From positions 11,133,229-11,197,228 of the forward strand of contig CP154954.1 in the NCBI GenBank assembly GCA_039621445.1: DNA of 64,000 nucleotides, in the 5' to 3' direction. Below, piece by piece: positions 30,325 through 40,842 of this stretch. The notes beneath the pieces were generated by a model that ran no database searches, was not told the origin of the DNA, and worked only from the letters and a program-made list of their open reading frames with translations. The position numbers and the translations under genes are program-made. Numbering within the stretch: the first letter of the stretch is position 1; each line of letters starts with the position of its first letter. Source of the stretch: Euglena gracilis (taxonomy: Eukaryota; Euglenida; Euglenophyceae; Euglenales).

Positions 30325-31060
30325 TGCCGCTTCAGCGCGACCATTTCCTTTTGGACGATAAATAAGAGAAAAATGCTGCTCGGTTCCTAGTAAATCACAA
30401 AGAATTGTAAAAAATCAAGAAGTAATCAAATGGTCTTGATCACTCACGATATCATTCGGTAAACCCATGAGGCAAATGCATCTTTCTAGAAACGTTTGTG
30501 CCAAAATTTGTGCTGTCAACCCTGCTTTCTGGCATGGAATGGCTACAATGTACCCACTCAGCCGACAGACGACAACAAGAACGTAATCGCAAATTTTGTC
30601 ATCTGTTCCTTTGCAAGGTTGAAGTTCCAGAAAATCCATGCAGAGGGAAGTAAAAATGTCATTTGGTACGGGGAAGAAATCCAACGTACCAGGGGGGGGT
30701 ACCTCTGCCCGGTTTCACAGCTTGACAAATTTGGCACCGTTGCGAATTTTGTAAACAGCGCTTGTACAAATTTTTTTCGGTCAGGGTTGTACAGTATCTG
30801 CGACCCACCAAAGAAAGAAGTTTGGGGGCCCCAGGGTGACCTTGGTTGTGATAACATAAAAGTTCGTCATCAACCAAGTCACAGGGTATGCAGTATTTAT
30901 ATCCAGTATCATTTCGGAAAATCAAACGTAAAGGTGATAAGGTATAATTCTCAAACAATTCGCCATTACGTAATCTTTTTACGACATTATTGTATAAAAT
31001 CATCCTTGGAATAATCCCATTCACGAAAAAAGAGACGAGTTGGATATTCTGATCGCGCAA
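30325..31060 (-). pseudogene. Integrase zinc-binding domain and core, copy III
   Basis: Frame 31060-30659 has the HHCC domain (CYHNQGHPG ... CQICQ). Frame 30684-30415 has the first core motifs (MDFLELQPC, VSDQDHL). Several frame breaks; the catalytic Glu region continues in 30324-29854. Confidence 0.8.
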
Positions 31061-31732
31061 CTCGGCGGGGGCCCGGCATTCTGCCGCGTTTTCGTTTTCC
31101 CCGTACGGGGGCTATCGGCATCCGCCGCCAAGTCCGCGAAACAGGAAAGTTGTCAAGCAGGTTGTCAGCGGCGTCTGCGCGCCTTGCGTATTCGTCGGCT
31201 TCGCGACTTCCGTGGAACGTGGCATAACCCTTGTCAGGGTTACCAGGGTAATACCAGAGTGCACGTGAAAGTGGGTCTGCGACTTTTTGAGTATGACCTG
31301 GTGTGTAAACTACCACCAGGTTGAATTGACTCAAAAATCCGTGCCAACGGCATCTTCGGCCAACTGAGGACATGGCTTTGTTCAAGTCTTCGTTGTACCA
31401 GTGTTGGAGAGCCTCATGGTCTGTCAACACTAGTATTTGTACGAGTGAACTGGCGACCCAACTTCGGAATTTTTGTAGGATAAGGACAGTGGCGTACGTC
31501 TCCTTTTCTCGTATGCTCCATTTGTACCTTGTAGATTTCTGCTGAAGAATGCTACAGGGCGCAGTTCATTGGACGAGTTATGTTGACTCAACACACCGCC
31601 GACGGCATAGTCGCTCCTGTCGACCTCCAGTACGTATGGTTTGTATGGGTCGGCAATGTCAAGTACAACGTTGTCCAACATCAGTTGTTTAATTGTCGTT
31701 AGCGATTCTGGCATTGTATCATCCCATTGTAT
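31061..31732 (-). pseudogene. RNase H, copy III
   Basis: Two frames (31732-31430 and 31430-30987) carry LEVDRSDYAVGG, then LTDHEALQHWY and KVADPLSR, so the RNase H acidic set is mostly visible. Element 3 interrupts just upstream of RNase H, with TSD GTAT at 31729-31732. Confidence 0.8.
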
Positions 31733-32348
31733 CGTTGGGGGGATTGGAGGACCCTCGCCGCCCGGGGGGGCTGCTTTTTTCGCTGGGGCCACAAATTCCT
31801 TTTGCTGGCCCTGGTGGGCTCAGGCCAGGGCCTTTGGTAAGTTGGGCCCCGTTTTCAAATAAACCAACGGGCGGTAATGGGGGTGAGGTGTGCCCCCCCG
31901 ACCCGGGGTCCCCGGTTGCCCCGCGTAGGATCTTTTTTTCTTTCCATTGTTGGTTTTTCCCCATGTTTTCAACTTTGAACTTTCAGGATGAAATTCAACA
32001 ATGACAAACCAACCCACCTACTTAGGATCAAACAGCAGAGCACAACAAACCTGGGACTTGAGAGGGTGGGCAAGTACCTTTGAGTTCAGGTGTTGAGTGG
32101 GACAAAGAATGTGGAAATGAATGCCTTGGCTTCCTTTTGATGTTTGAATTGTTCTTATTGGCTCCTCAATTCCCAATTGAACAATTTGCTTTTCTGATTC
32201 TCAAATCGACTTCTCAAATTCTTCCAGGAATTTGCTGGGGTTCCAATTCCACTCGCGTGGCGGTTTACTTGGTTTTTGTTATTCCTACTGGGGGTTTTTG
32301 GGAATTTTCTGGGAAATTGTTGGCTGCCGATGCCAGCGGAAGCCGACA
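31733..32348 (-). repeat. Element 3 3' LTR
   Basis: 616 bp, minus strand TGTCGGCTTCC to CCCCCAACG; the final A of the expected TG...CA end has changed to G. It differs from the other LTR by many substitutions and indels, so the insertion is old. Confidence 0.9.
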
Positions 32349-34017
32349 CCCCCTCCCTTGCGACGTTAGTCGGACCCGTTTTCTGCCTCCCTCCCCCCCG
32401 AGCAAAAACGGGGAGAGTGAAATTGTTTTTTTTTTTTGGGGGGGAGAAAAATCTGTGTTTTTTTTGAAACGGGTCCTGTCGCTTTTTTTTTGTTTGAAAA
32501 TCTGTGGTACGAATCAACCTGACCCCAGCCATAATATCAGTCACCTTGGGGGTCTCTTAAAAATCAGTTCTACAGTGGGTTACCCCCCACCCCTTTCCTC
32601 CGACAGCATCGGGAACGGGTCTTTGAACACAAAATCTGAAAAACGATTCCAAACGAAACAAACTCTGGGCACTCCACCCCAAGGCCTAAGTCCCACGCTA
32701 CCCCCTTGGTGAAAATCCTTTTTGGCAGCTTTCATTGTGTGAGACTTCATTTGTCGATTCTTTTTTTAAAAAAATCAGGGACTTTGGCCAACAGTGCCTC
32801 AGAAAATGACTTGTGTGGGGAAAGAAAAGGAGAAACCCAGGCATTCCTTTCCAATTCGGGACAGAAAAGGTAAGGAAAAGGCTGAAGGTGAATGGGTGCA
32901 ATGGTGAGAGGGTAAGACGGTTATATACGGTGGGAATAGTGTACAATGGGTGTGCGGGTTCGTGTGCGTGTGTGGTTGTGTGTTTTGTGTGTCTGCACGC
33001 TCACTTCCTTGTCATGCATTCCAACCGAAAATGACTGGGCCGATTTTTTTTTTGAACACAAAGAGAACAGGGCTTCGCAATGGCCCTCAGCCACTATGTC
33101 ACAGGGCTTTAGTGCCCACGTGGCTGGTTTTTTTTTTCATTGGCCCACAACAGGGCCTATGGACGGAGGAGGGGTCATCTTCGGTCCAGGGTGCACCCCC
33201 CCCCCGAGTTTGGATGCCTCCAAGCTGTGTTCCATGAAAACCTTTGACCAATATCCAATAGTCCAAACCGAATCAAAAAACTGAGTTTTAAAACTCCAAC
33301 TCGTTTTGTCTTCCACCAGAAAAATTATCAAAACCCAGGTTTATCCAACTCTTTGAATAAAAATCCCCCAGCAACAAAAATCCTCAAAAAATCAAAAATC
33401 TGAGTCCAACCCACAAGTCCAGGGCCTACAAAAGCCCTCAACAAGATCCAAAATTCCAACTGCCATGTACAACAAACAACGTCCAACCGAGACCAACCAA
33501 CCCAACAGAAACAACATCAAGCGGCATACCGTTGCATAGGGGCCAGGCCATTCCAGCACAACCCTGGGCACAACCAATTCACAGCCGAAACCAGCCAATT
33601 CGGCTTGCCAATTAAAATTCACTGCCCCCCCCCAATCACACGGGGCAATGGGGGTCAAATGGTCAAATGACATGGCAAACTCAAAAATACTGAAAATTCA
33701 AATCCAATTTTCTCAGAAATCGATTTTTCGCTGCCCCCCCCCCCAGTCACATGGGGCCATGGGGGTCAATCTGGCTTCAGCCTCCAAACAAAAAAATAAC
33801 AAACCTGGGCCGTAATATCCAAACCGGCTGCAATCTCACACATGTCAAAGGACAGGCTTCACAATGTCCCCCCCCCACCGTCAACCAATGCGAGGAGGGC
33901 CACGGGTTAAACATTCCTGGCTGCAAAACCGGAATCCCCATTCGACGAAAAAAAATGAGAAAAATGGAAATTTCATCAATTCCCGCCATATCTGGGGTAT
34001 GACCAAAACAATCACGG
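32349..34017 (-). other. Element 3 internal region, non-coding left part
   Basis: No convincing gene. It begins with the polypurine tract for the 3' LTR. It has long T and C homopolymers and a repeated block CTGCCCCCCCCC...TCACA.GGGGCAATGGGGGTCAA (about 33624 and 33733). The alternation of C and G runs could form hairpins or G-quadruplexes. Confidence 0.6.
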
Positions 34018-34829
34018 TCACAATATGATGCATTCCTGTCCCCACCCAAACGTCTCACAGGGTATCCAATTCTGAGTCAAAAAATTCCAACCGTAAAGCC
34101 AAAACTGATTTTGTTCCACCACACCAACAAAAAACAGGGCTAAACACAGCCCCCCCCCCAGCTGCACGAGGAGGGGAGAAAAAATGGCTCCAAACCACAA
34201 GCAAAATCCTGAGACCCAAAAACATGAAGAATCTGATTCAGCGCTGTGGGAGCAGCCAACCTGGGCCTGGACCTGGGCTTTGGCCGTGCATCGGGCCACT
34301 GCCCACTGCAGGCTCTTGAGGTTATTAAGCTTCTCTCCCCAGCACTTCAGTAAATAAATGTACCCACCATTCTGCAACTCCACAAACAATCCACAATTGC
34401 AATCATGACAATCGTAATCATGTGCTTCAATTGCTTGGGTCTCATTAATGTCATTGAAATCTGTTCTCAATCTCATTGAACTGTTTATCATCCCCGTCAA
34501 TGAAGTCAATTCTTTGCAAACTGTCGAAATCTTTGAATTCAAAAAATTCAGTCAAAATCCTTGTTGACTTGACTGTTTTAGATCTCCATGTCAATGTAAT
34601 CATCATTGTTCCAGTCAACAAACTTGAACTTGTTGAACAAATCATCAACCTTGAAATTCTCAAATTCTTTTGCGTTGATTCTCTTCGGAGCTTCTGTTTG
34701 CTTGAACCTGCATGACAAGGCAACACACACGCACAAATTCACCACTGGCAACACACAAGGCAGATTTCTGAATTTTCTCACTGAACCGAGCCTGAAAATG
34801 CTACTGAACTCTGAACCAAGAAACGGCAC
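34018..34829 (-). pseudogene. Possible decayed gene in element 3
   Basis: Three short successive frames (34829-34578, 34726-34451, 34542-34018) look as if they continue one another. An acidic/aromatic repeat (EFENFKVDDLFNKFKF then EFFEFKDFDSLQRIDF) is followed by a small cysteine cluster (HDYDCHDCNCG) and LLKCWGEKLNNLKSL. No family recognised. Frameshifts or introns could separate the pieces, or they may be chance ORFs. Confidence 0.3.
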
Positions 34830-35637
34830 TGAAAATCTGATCTTGATCCATCAAATGGGTTACACGAAAACTGCTCCAACAACCCTCAAACTGTAAAAAT
34901 TACCCTCAGGAGTTTTGCATTGTGAGGCGTCCCCCACTTCTGAGTTTTTCTCACTCAAGCAAACTCCACAGCCAAAAAATTGCCGCAGAAAGTGCAACTC
35001 ACAGATCAACAGATTTTTCACTGAAAAACTGAACTGAATGCCACTGATGGGCCCAAAAATGAATTTTCCTCAGAAGTGTCTTTTTCTCCTGGGTTTATCC
35101 ACCTTGGTTCCCAAGTCTGAAAAACTGAAAACTGTTTCCTGAGCCCTTAGATGGGTGGCCACAGGGGTGTTTATTCCTGGCCTGGGTGTAGCCCCACCCT
35201 TGGAACCCCTCTTTGCGCGCTTTCCCAAAAAGTTTTGGTTCGAGTGGTCCATCAGAGGTCTCCCCTACCTCAGGATTTGGCAAAAACCCAGATAAAACTT
35301 CCACAGGACTGCTGCGCTGCCACACTCGAAACCCACAATGAAACTGGACTGAAAAATCCCCAAAACTGTGCCGATTCTCCAAGATGTGTCCTTGTCCGGG
35401 GTAAAGTTTCTCTCTGGAAAAACTGTCCGGTGACAAAAGGGACCAGAAAAAACACACAAAAAATTCCAACTTGAAATGTCTGATTTGTCCCCGTCGGGGA
35501 TGGTGACAACGCCGTGCCCCACCCCAAAATGACATTTGGGACAACCGAAAACTGAAAACTCTGAAATTGAAAAACATTGATCTGGCTGCCTGAACACTAG
35601 GAGAAAAATCCCAAGCATCGTGGCTGGGCGTCTCCAT
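34830..35637 (-). other. Element 3 internal region, no gene seen
   Basis: Open frames here (for example 35637-35095) show no conserved motif and I do not call them genes. Confidence 0.5.
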
Positions 35638-35639
35638 TT

Positions 35640-35871
35640 AAACCCCCCCCCCCAAATAACACCCCCCCCCAAATAACACACCCCCCCCCCAAATAACACA
35701 CACCCCCTCGGGGGCCGATTTCGAGCGCCCAAATAACACACCCCCCCTGTTTTCCTTTGGTTTTCCATGTAAAAATAACACCCCCCCCCCAAATAACACA
35801 CCCCCCCTGGGGCCCCAGTTCGGGTGCCCAAATAACACACCGGGGGGGGGGTGTTATTTGGGGGGGGTTTA
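35640..35871. repeat. C-run / AAATAACAC tandem repeat with inverted end
   Basis: Seven direct copies of AAATAACAC separated by runs of 7-12 C, then one inverted copy (GTGTTATTT, 35851-35859) flanked by G runs. The minus strand has many G runs of three or more, so G-quadruplexes or a hairpin between the C-rich and G-rich ends are possible. Confidence 0.85.
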
Positions 35872-36137
35872 AGTGGAAAGCAACTGGGGAAAAAACATAC
35901 ACCCCAGAAACCAGATTCAAAAAATGTTTGACTTGGCTGTTTTTCCATAAGCCAAACTCTGTGAACTGAAAATCCAGAATTAAACTTCTGGCTGATTTCA
36001 CATCTGCCTCCAACACCAAATTACGATGAAAAACGTATGAAACAACAACAATCACAAAAACAGACCACTGAAACATACTTAACACCATAAAGTGCTGCGC
36101 TGTGCCAGTCAGTGGTTAGACCTGTGCTGAAAGACAA

Positions 36138-37145
36138 TCACCACCACCATTGATTCGGTGGAAACCACCCCCAGCTGTTCCAGGGATTTGTGTACCAGTC
36201 CCAACCCCACCAATCATGAAACCAACTTGGTCTCAAAAATTGAAAGTCATTCCAACTGTTTTTGGCAGGCCTCCAGAATTTTTTTGTCTGTCTGAATTTT
36301 CTTGGCTGTGCGACAAAATCTGAGGAAGATTTTTCAGGAGATACTGATGACGGTTGTAAATTTGTGACATGTCCAGAATTCAGATTCACAGGCACATAAT
36401 TTTCTGGACTTAGAAATTTTTCATTGGGCTGTAACTTTTCAGTGATTTGCAATTCAAAGATTTTCAGCCGTTCCTCCAGAATCTTTTCTTCACTCTCCAG
36501 CCGTTTTGACAGAGCCTCGCCCTTCTCGCACAGGGACTGGATGCTTTCAGAAAAACGATTTTCAATTTCTCTGCAAGTTCGTGTGTAAAGGTCATGAAAA
36601 CTATCTGCCAAATTCCTCAGACGGGTTTCAATTTCAGCCATCCGTCCCTCCAAGTGGCTAGACTCACTTTGGCTGGGCACTTCCTCCAGTTTCGTCAGCC
36701 TCTCGTTCAGAGAAAAAGTGTTTGAAAACAATTCTGTGATACCTGCCTCAACTTTTTGCCACCACTCATCCCAAGGGTCATAAAAAGTTTCAGGTTTTGT
36801 GACCTCTGAAGTTTCCACACTGTCTGATTTGACACTCAGCTGTCCGGATTCAGATTCACACGCCACACCTCTGATGTGCAAAACATTTGGACAAGCAAAA
36901 CTCTCTGGTTTAACTTCAGGTTCTCTTGGCAGTGACCTTGTTGGGCTTACCCCTGACGCTTTACAAAATTGACGTGGAGAAGATGAGTCAGGGCCATGAG
37001 AATGTCCAATGGCTGCTTCACATCTGAGTTTCCAAAACTCCCTCTGAGACGCCACATATTCAGCCTCCCTTTTTCTTAGTTCCTCTGTTTGGGTATCACT
37101 GAATTCAATTCCCAACAATTTGAATTGGTCACAGTATTCTTTCAA
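36138..37145 (-). CDS. Gag-like coiled-coil protein with Trp-rich tail (element 3)
   Basis: 335 residues, starting 53 bases after the PBS, the normal place for gag. The N-terminal third is charged; residues about 130-250 have heptad character (ERLTKLEEV, MAEIETRLRNLADSF, SKRLESEEKILEERLKIFELQI). The last 28 residues contain 11 Trp and end in three consecutive Trp codons before TGA. No CCHC knuckle. I infer a structural particle protein; the Trp-rich tail may mediate packing or membrane contact. The frame is intact despite old LTRs, which hints at past constraint. Confidence 0.65.
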   Translation of the reverse strand: MKEYCDQFKLLGIEFSDTQTEELRKREAEYVASQREFWKLRCEAAIGHSHGPDSSSPRQFCKASGVSPTRSLPREPEVKPESFACPNVLHIRGVACESESGQLSVKSDSVETSEVTKPETFYDPWDEWWQKVEAGITELFSNTFSLNERLTKLEEVPSQSESSHLEGRMAEIETRLRNLADSFHDLYTRTCREIENRFSESIQSLCEKGEALSKRLESEEKILEERLKIFELQITEKLQPNEKFLSPENYVPVNLNSGHVTNLQPSSVSPEKSSSDFVAQPRKFRQTKKFWRPAKNSWNDFQFLRPSWFHDWWGWDWYTNPWNSWGWFPPNQWWW

Positions 37146-37197
37146 TTATTTGTCATCAACGGAATCTAAAAATTCTTCACTGACAGAGTCAGTGAAG

Positions 37198-37213
37198 CCA
37201 CCTCTGCGTACCA
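37198..37213 (-). other. Primer binding site of element 3
   Basis: Directly adjacent to the LTR, minus strand TGGTACGCAGAGGTGG. It equals the initiator tRNA-Met type site TGGTAGCAGAGG with one extra C. Confidence 0.7.
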
Positions 37214-37817
37214 TGTTGGGGGTCGGGGACCCTGCTCGCCCGGGGGGGGCTGCTGGGGCCGCAACCACTTTTTTCTGGCCCTGGAGGGCTCAGGCCAGGG
37301 CCTTTCTGAAATTGGGCCCCGTTTTCGAACATGCCAACCGGCGGTAATGGGGGTGAGGTGTGCCCCCCCGACCCAGGGTCTCCAGTTGCCCCGCGTAGGA
37401 TTTTTTTTCTTTCCATTGTTGGTTTTTCCCCATGTTTTCAACTTTGAACTTTCAGGATGAAATTCAACAATGACAAACCAACCCACCTACTTAGGATCAA
37501 ACAGCACAGCACAACAAACCTGGGACTTGAGAGGGTGGTTAAGTACCTTTGAGTTCAGGTGTTGAGTGGGACAAAGAATGTGGAAATGAATGCCTTGGCT
37601 TCCTTTTGATGTTTGAATTGTTCTTATTGGCTCCTCAATTCCCACTTGAACAATTTGCTTTGCTGATTCTCAAATCGACTTCTCAAATTCTTCCAGGAAT
37701 TTGCTGGGGTTCCAATTCCACTCGCGTGGCGGTTTACTTGGTTTTTGTTATTCCTACTGGGGGTTTTTGGGAATTTTCTGGGACATTTTTGGCTGCCCAC
37801 GCCAGCGGCAGCCGACA
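37214..37817 (-). repeat. Element 3 5' LTR
   Basis: 604 bp, minus strand TGTCGGCTGCC to CCCCCAACA, followed on the right by TSD GTAT. Confidence 0.9.
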
Positions 37818-38780
37818 GTATCTTTGTATTGTCAGGAGCGCGATTCTTGAGTTGTCGCGTCAGTGGTACCGCGATTTTCGCGAAGTCCTTCATGTTAATC
37901 GCGTAATACTGCGCTAAACCCAAGAATCCTTTTAAATGGGTGATTGTCTTGATGTTTTCAGGTGTCCAGTTCTTTATAGCTTCGAGTTTGCTCGGAGATG
38001 CTCTCCTTTGTCCGTTGTTAAGAATGTGTCCACAAAATTTTATCGTTTCGCGAAACAAATGCATTTTCGCAGCTTTGACAAAAGCAAATGTTTTTGCAAC
38101 GTTGGCAGTACGGAACGTATATCGCGGTAGTGAATATCAAGGATATCACTACCCGAATTTGTAAGTGGAGGAGGTGTGCCTATCAGCACATCATCAATGT
38201 ATACCATTGAAAACGGTAAGTTCTCGTAACATGCATTGTATCATTCTTTGGACCATGGCTGGGAAATTCTTAACACCCATTGGTAACACCGTCCATTGGT
38301 AAACTCCGGGGGATGTTACAAATGTGATGTATGGTTGTGAGTCGGGGTGTAAGTGCATCTGGTGAAAACCATCCTCTAAGTCGAAAATCAACCAAAGTGA
38401 TTTGTAATCAGGTCTTCGATAAGTAGTAACGGAAATGGATCGTCTTTTGTCTGTGAGTTCAAGTATCGGTAATCCAGCACAAGTCTCCACTTCTTCTCTC
38501 CAGAAGCATCAGGAGGCTTGGGTACCACGAAAGCTTGTGAGGTCCACTCGCTTTTGGAGGGTATGATCCATTTTCGTTCAATCAGTTTTTCGATCATTGT
38601 ATTGAGAGCTTGTTCTCTTTCGCCTGAACAGCGAAAGAATTTTCGGTGCATGGGCTGTGCACCTTCTTTAAGTTCTATTTTACAGATACCAAAAGGTCCG
38701 CCAGTTGCAGCATCTATTAAATGGGAATAGATAGGATGTTCTAAAACATCACTGAATTCGTGATTGATCTTTGTACATAG
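37818..38780 (-). pseudogene. Reverse transcriptase, copy III
   Basis: Several frames (38651-38388, 38490-38194, 38064-37818) carry MHRKFFRCSGEREQAL, SEWTSQAFVVPK, LIFDLEDGFHQM and the thumb/connection FLGLAQYYA. The YIDD region near 38200 is frame-broken. It continues across element 3 into RNase H at 31732. Confidence 0.8.
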
Positions 38781-39373
38781 TTATTGTGATTTGGGATGTT
38801 GACCACCACTTTCTATGACTGCGGATAGTTGGTACGATTGGTCTTTCTGACCTTTATCCCGTAGGAATTTGTCAGTGTGGTCAACAGTTCCGAATGCATC
38901 AAAGAAACAAACACGAAAAATGATTTCCTTCAATGGTGGTAACACGACACCACAAAAATCTTCAAACAGGGGAGTGTCATTCGGTAAATCCCACCACTGA
39001 AAAGTGACATACGTCAGTTGTTGGAAACATTCCGCTTCGGGATTTATAGGAATGAGTAGCACACCGCGTGCTTGATCCCGAAGGATCCTGTCAACAAAAA
39101 AAGGGATAAGTTTTAGAGGTGGGTGTATCCACAGGACCACCTCACCCCAAAGCTTATCAAACGCATTTGTACGGCTTGACCAGTTGTAGGGTAAACGAGA
39201 ATGTGCTTTGGATGAGAACGCACCAATCTCCAATTGTAGGTCCATCGACTTCGCGATTTGCGAGATTTTGGAAAACCAAGTTTCCAAAGTGCGATATTGT
39301 CCAAAATTGAACGCATTCCAGATGCGGTCCGCGAAAACTGTTGCGGTTTAAGTCCTGTGGAGGGCTGAAACAC
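38781..39373 (-). pseudogene. Methyltransferase-like domain of pol, copy III
   Basis: Frame 39287-38781 (168 codons): LQLEIGAFSSKAHSRL, LWIHPPLKLIPFFVDRI, ARGVLLIPINPEA, WWDLPNDTPLFEDF. HPP stands where active enzymes have NPP. Keeping this module in the oldest copy suggests that it is a standard part of the family. Confidence 0.6.
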
Positions 39374-39441
39374 AGTTTACCGAGCCACATCGGTAATGCG
39401 GAGTGTCCGAAGACACTTCATCAGGCATTGTACCAAGTGTA

Positions 39442-40335
39442 TCAGGTGTATTGTATAAAGGACAATTGTCGTTGGCATCCTGCCACTTGTATGCGGGGAC
39501 ATTTTGGGGGGTTGGCATTCTGCCGTTCGGGGTCAGAGAGATTGGCTTTCTGCCATTGGAGATCTTCCAGCGCGATTCTCGTTATTCCGAACAGGGACGT
39601 GATTCTGCATTTGTCCAATTGTCGATGTACTCCAACACACAACGGGTAACAACCCGGTGTGTTGTGTTCTCGGTCAGCGGGCAGGGTACCCTCGGTACCG
39701 GTTCCGGTACCAAGTGTACTCTGGTTGTTGAGCAAAGCGATTAGTTTGGAAGGTTCAACAATACATCCACAGTCGAAATCAGGTTGTGTGGAAATTCTCC
39801 GGCAATGTGCGCATTGGTAGGAAGTGTCGGTCTGGTAGTGCATGTCAGCCATGTGTAGTGTGTGCATAGGGGTGTTGGAAGTTGTAGTTGCTGGGGGGTG
39901 TACAGGTGTGTCCAAAATCGACACACCTGGTGGAAAACGTGAAATTTGTGCAGCTGGGCGGTTACTCGACACCGAAATTTCTTCAGCCCTTTGGGCTTTC
40001 ACCTTGGAACCCAGTGAAACGTGGGGGGTTAAGCTACTCGCTTTCCCTACCGCATGGGAAACGTGCGGTAAAATTGTAGTGGGTAGGGGGGCAGCTTTCT
40101 CTTTACCCGTGGTGTAGGAAACGATGTTTTCGTTTGTGGAAAACGTTGTGGCCAGGCGGGGGGACATCTGGGAAGGTGTCTTGGGGGAGAAATTCGGTGC
40201 TGTGAGCTGTGTGCGTGTAGTAGTGCGCAAACCGAGGGAGGGGCAGTCCACAACAAGGCGGTTCTGACGCAAGAATGGAAAACCCAAAATTACTTCAGAC
40301 CCGCGGATACCCAATTCGTAAATCCAGGTACCCAT
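39442..40335 (-). pseudogene. Protease C-terminal end and linker, copy III
   Basis: 297 codons starting at the late protease strand (RGSEVILGFPFLRQNRLVVDCP) and running into the Ser/Thr/Pro/His-rich linker. The part with the catalytic DTG is missing because the copy ends at about 40335, where plus-strand gag begins. Confidence 0.75.
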
Positions 40336-40515
40336 GGTCGAACGGGATTCCGTTCACCAAGGCCTCCAAGGGGTGAAAGCCCATCAAAAAACCGACAAAA
40401 GACACAAAATCGACAAAAGTGTTCCCTTTGTGGATCACACAACCACCACTCCTCCAAATGTTACCGTTCTCGCTCTCCCCGCCCGAACCAACGTCTCCAC
40501 AATGATACAAAACAG
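40336..40515 (+). pseudogene. Inverted gag fragment with second zinc knuckle
   Basis: Plus-strand translation gives CSLCGSHNHHSSKC and the following Arg/Ser-Pro stretch, equal to the C-terminal knuckle of gag. It points against copy III on its left. The 3' LTR of copy IV begins at 40516. Confidence 0.75.
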
Positions 40516-40828
40516 TGTACGTCTGATTCCCAATTCCCCTTTCCCAATTCCCAAAAGCCTTCGCTTTCGCCTTGGCGCACCTACTTGGGAACTGAAAATA
40601 AGAGTAACAGAAAATCCCTTTTCGCACTTCCAAAGAAGCAAAGCACCGAGCAATGCAGGGAGGACTGACTGGATAACCAAGTCCGGTCCGATGGAAAGGA
40701 AGGAAAAGGTATAAAGAAGAATACAACCTGTGGAGAGAGAAGGGGCACCCATTAGGAGATCCTAATAGGATCTGCTTCCATCCTAACTTCCTCAACGGAA
40801 GGGGACAGAAGCATACGCCTGGTACACA
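40516..40828 (-). repeat. 3' LTR of copy IV
   Basis: 313 bp, minus strand TGTGTACCAGGCG to AGACGTACA, homologous to the 5' LTR of copy II and to a longer version in copy VI. Confidence 0.9.
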
Positions 40829-40842
40829 TCCCCCTCCCAGGG
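40829..40842 (-). other. Polypurine tract of copy IV
   Basis: Minus strand CCCTGGGAGGGGGA directly before the 3' LTR; the usual plus-strand primer site for reverse transcription. Confidence 0.85.

Larger units (their letters stand above)
31733..37817 (-). mobile_element. Element 3: non-autonomous LTR element with gag-like ORF
   Basis: 6085 bp inside copy III pol. TSD GTAT at 31729-31732 and 37818-37821. LTRs of 616 and 604 bp; minus orientation is shown by the PBS at 37198-37213 and a polypurine tract (AAGGGAGGGGG on the minus strand) next to the left LTR at 32349-32359. Only one convincing ORF, gag-like, is seen and no pol, so it resembles a large retrotransposon derivative that depends on others. 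Confidence 0.9.
29854..40335 (-). mobile_element. Giant Ty3/gypsy element, copy III (pol only, split by element 3)
   Basis: Minus-strand pol from protease (40335) to integrase C-terminus (29854), interrupted at 31733-37817 by element 3 and cut at its 3' end by the LTR of copy II. It is more diverged from II and IV than those are from each other, and it is the host of two later insertions, so it is probably the oldest copy here. Confidence 0.85.

Noticed and set aside
35265-35948. 227-residue minus-strand ORF in element 3 with repeated CYLGG
   Set aside because: It is the translation of the C-run/AAATAACAC repeat and has no domain outside it.
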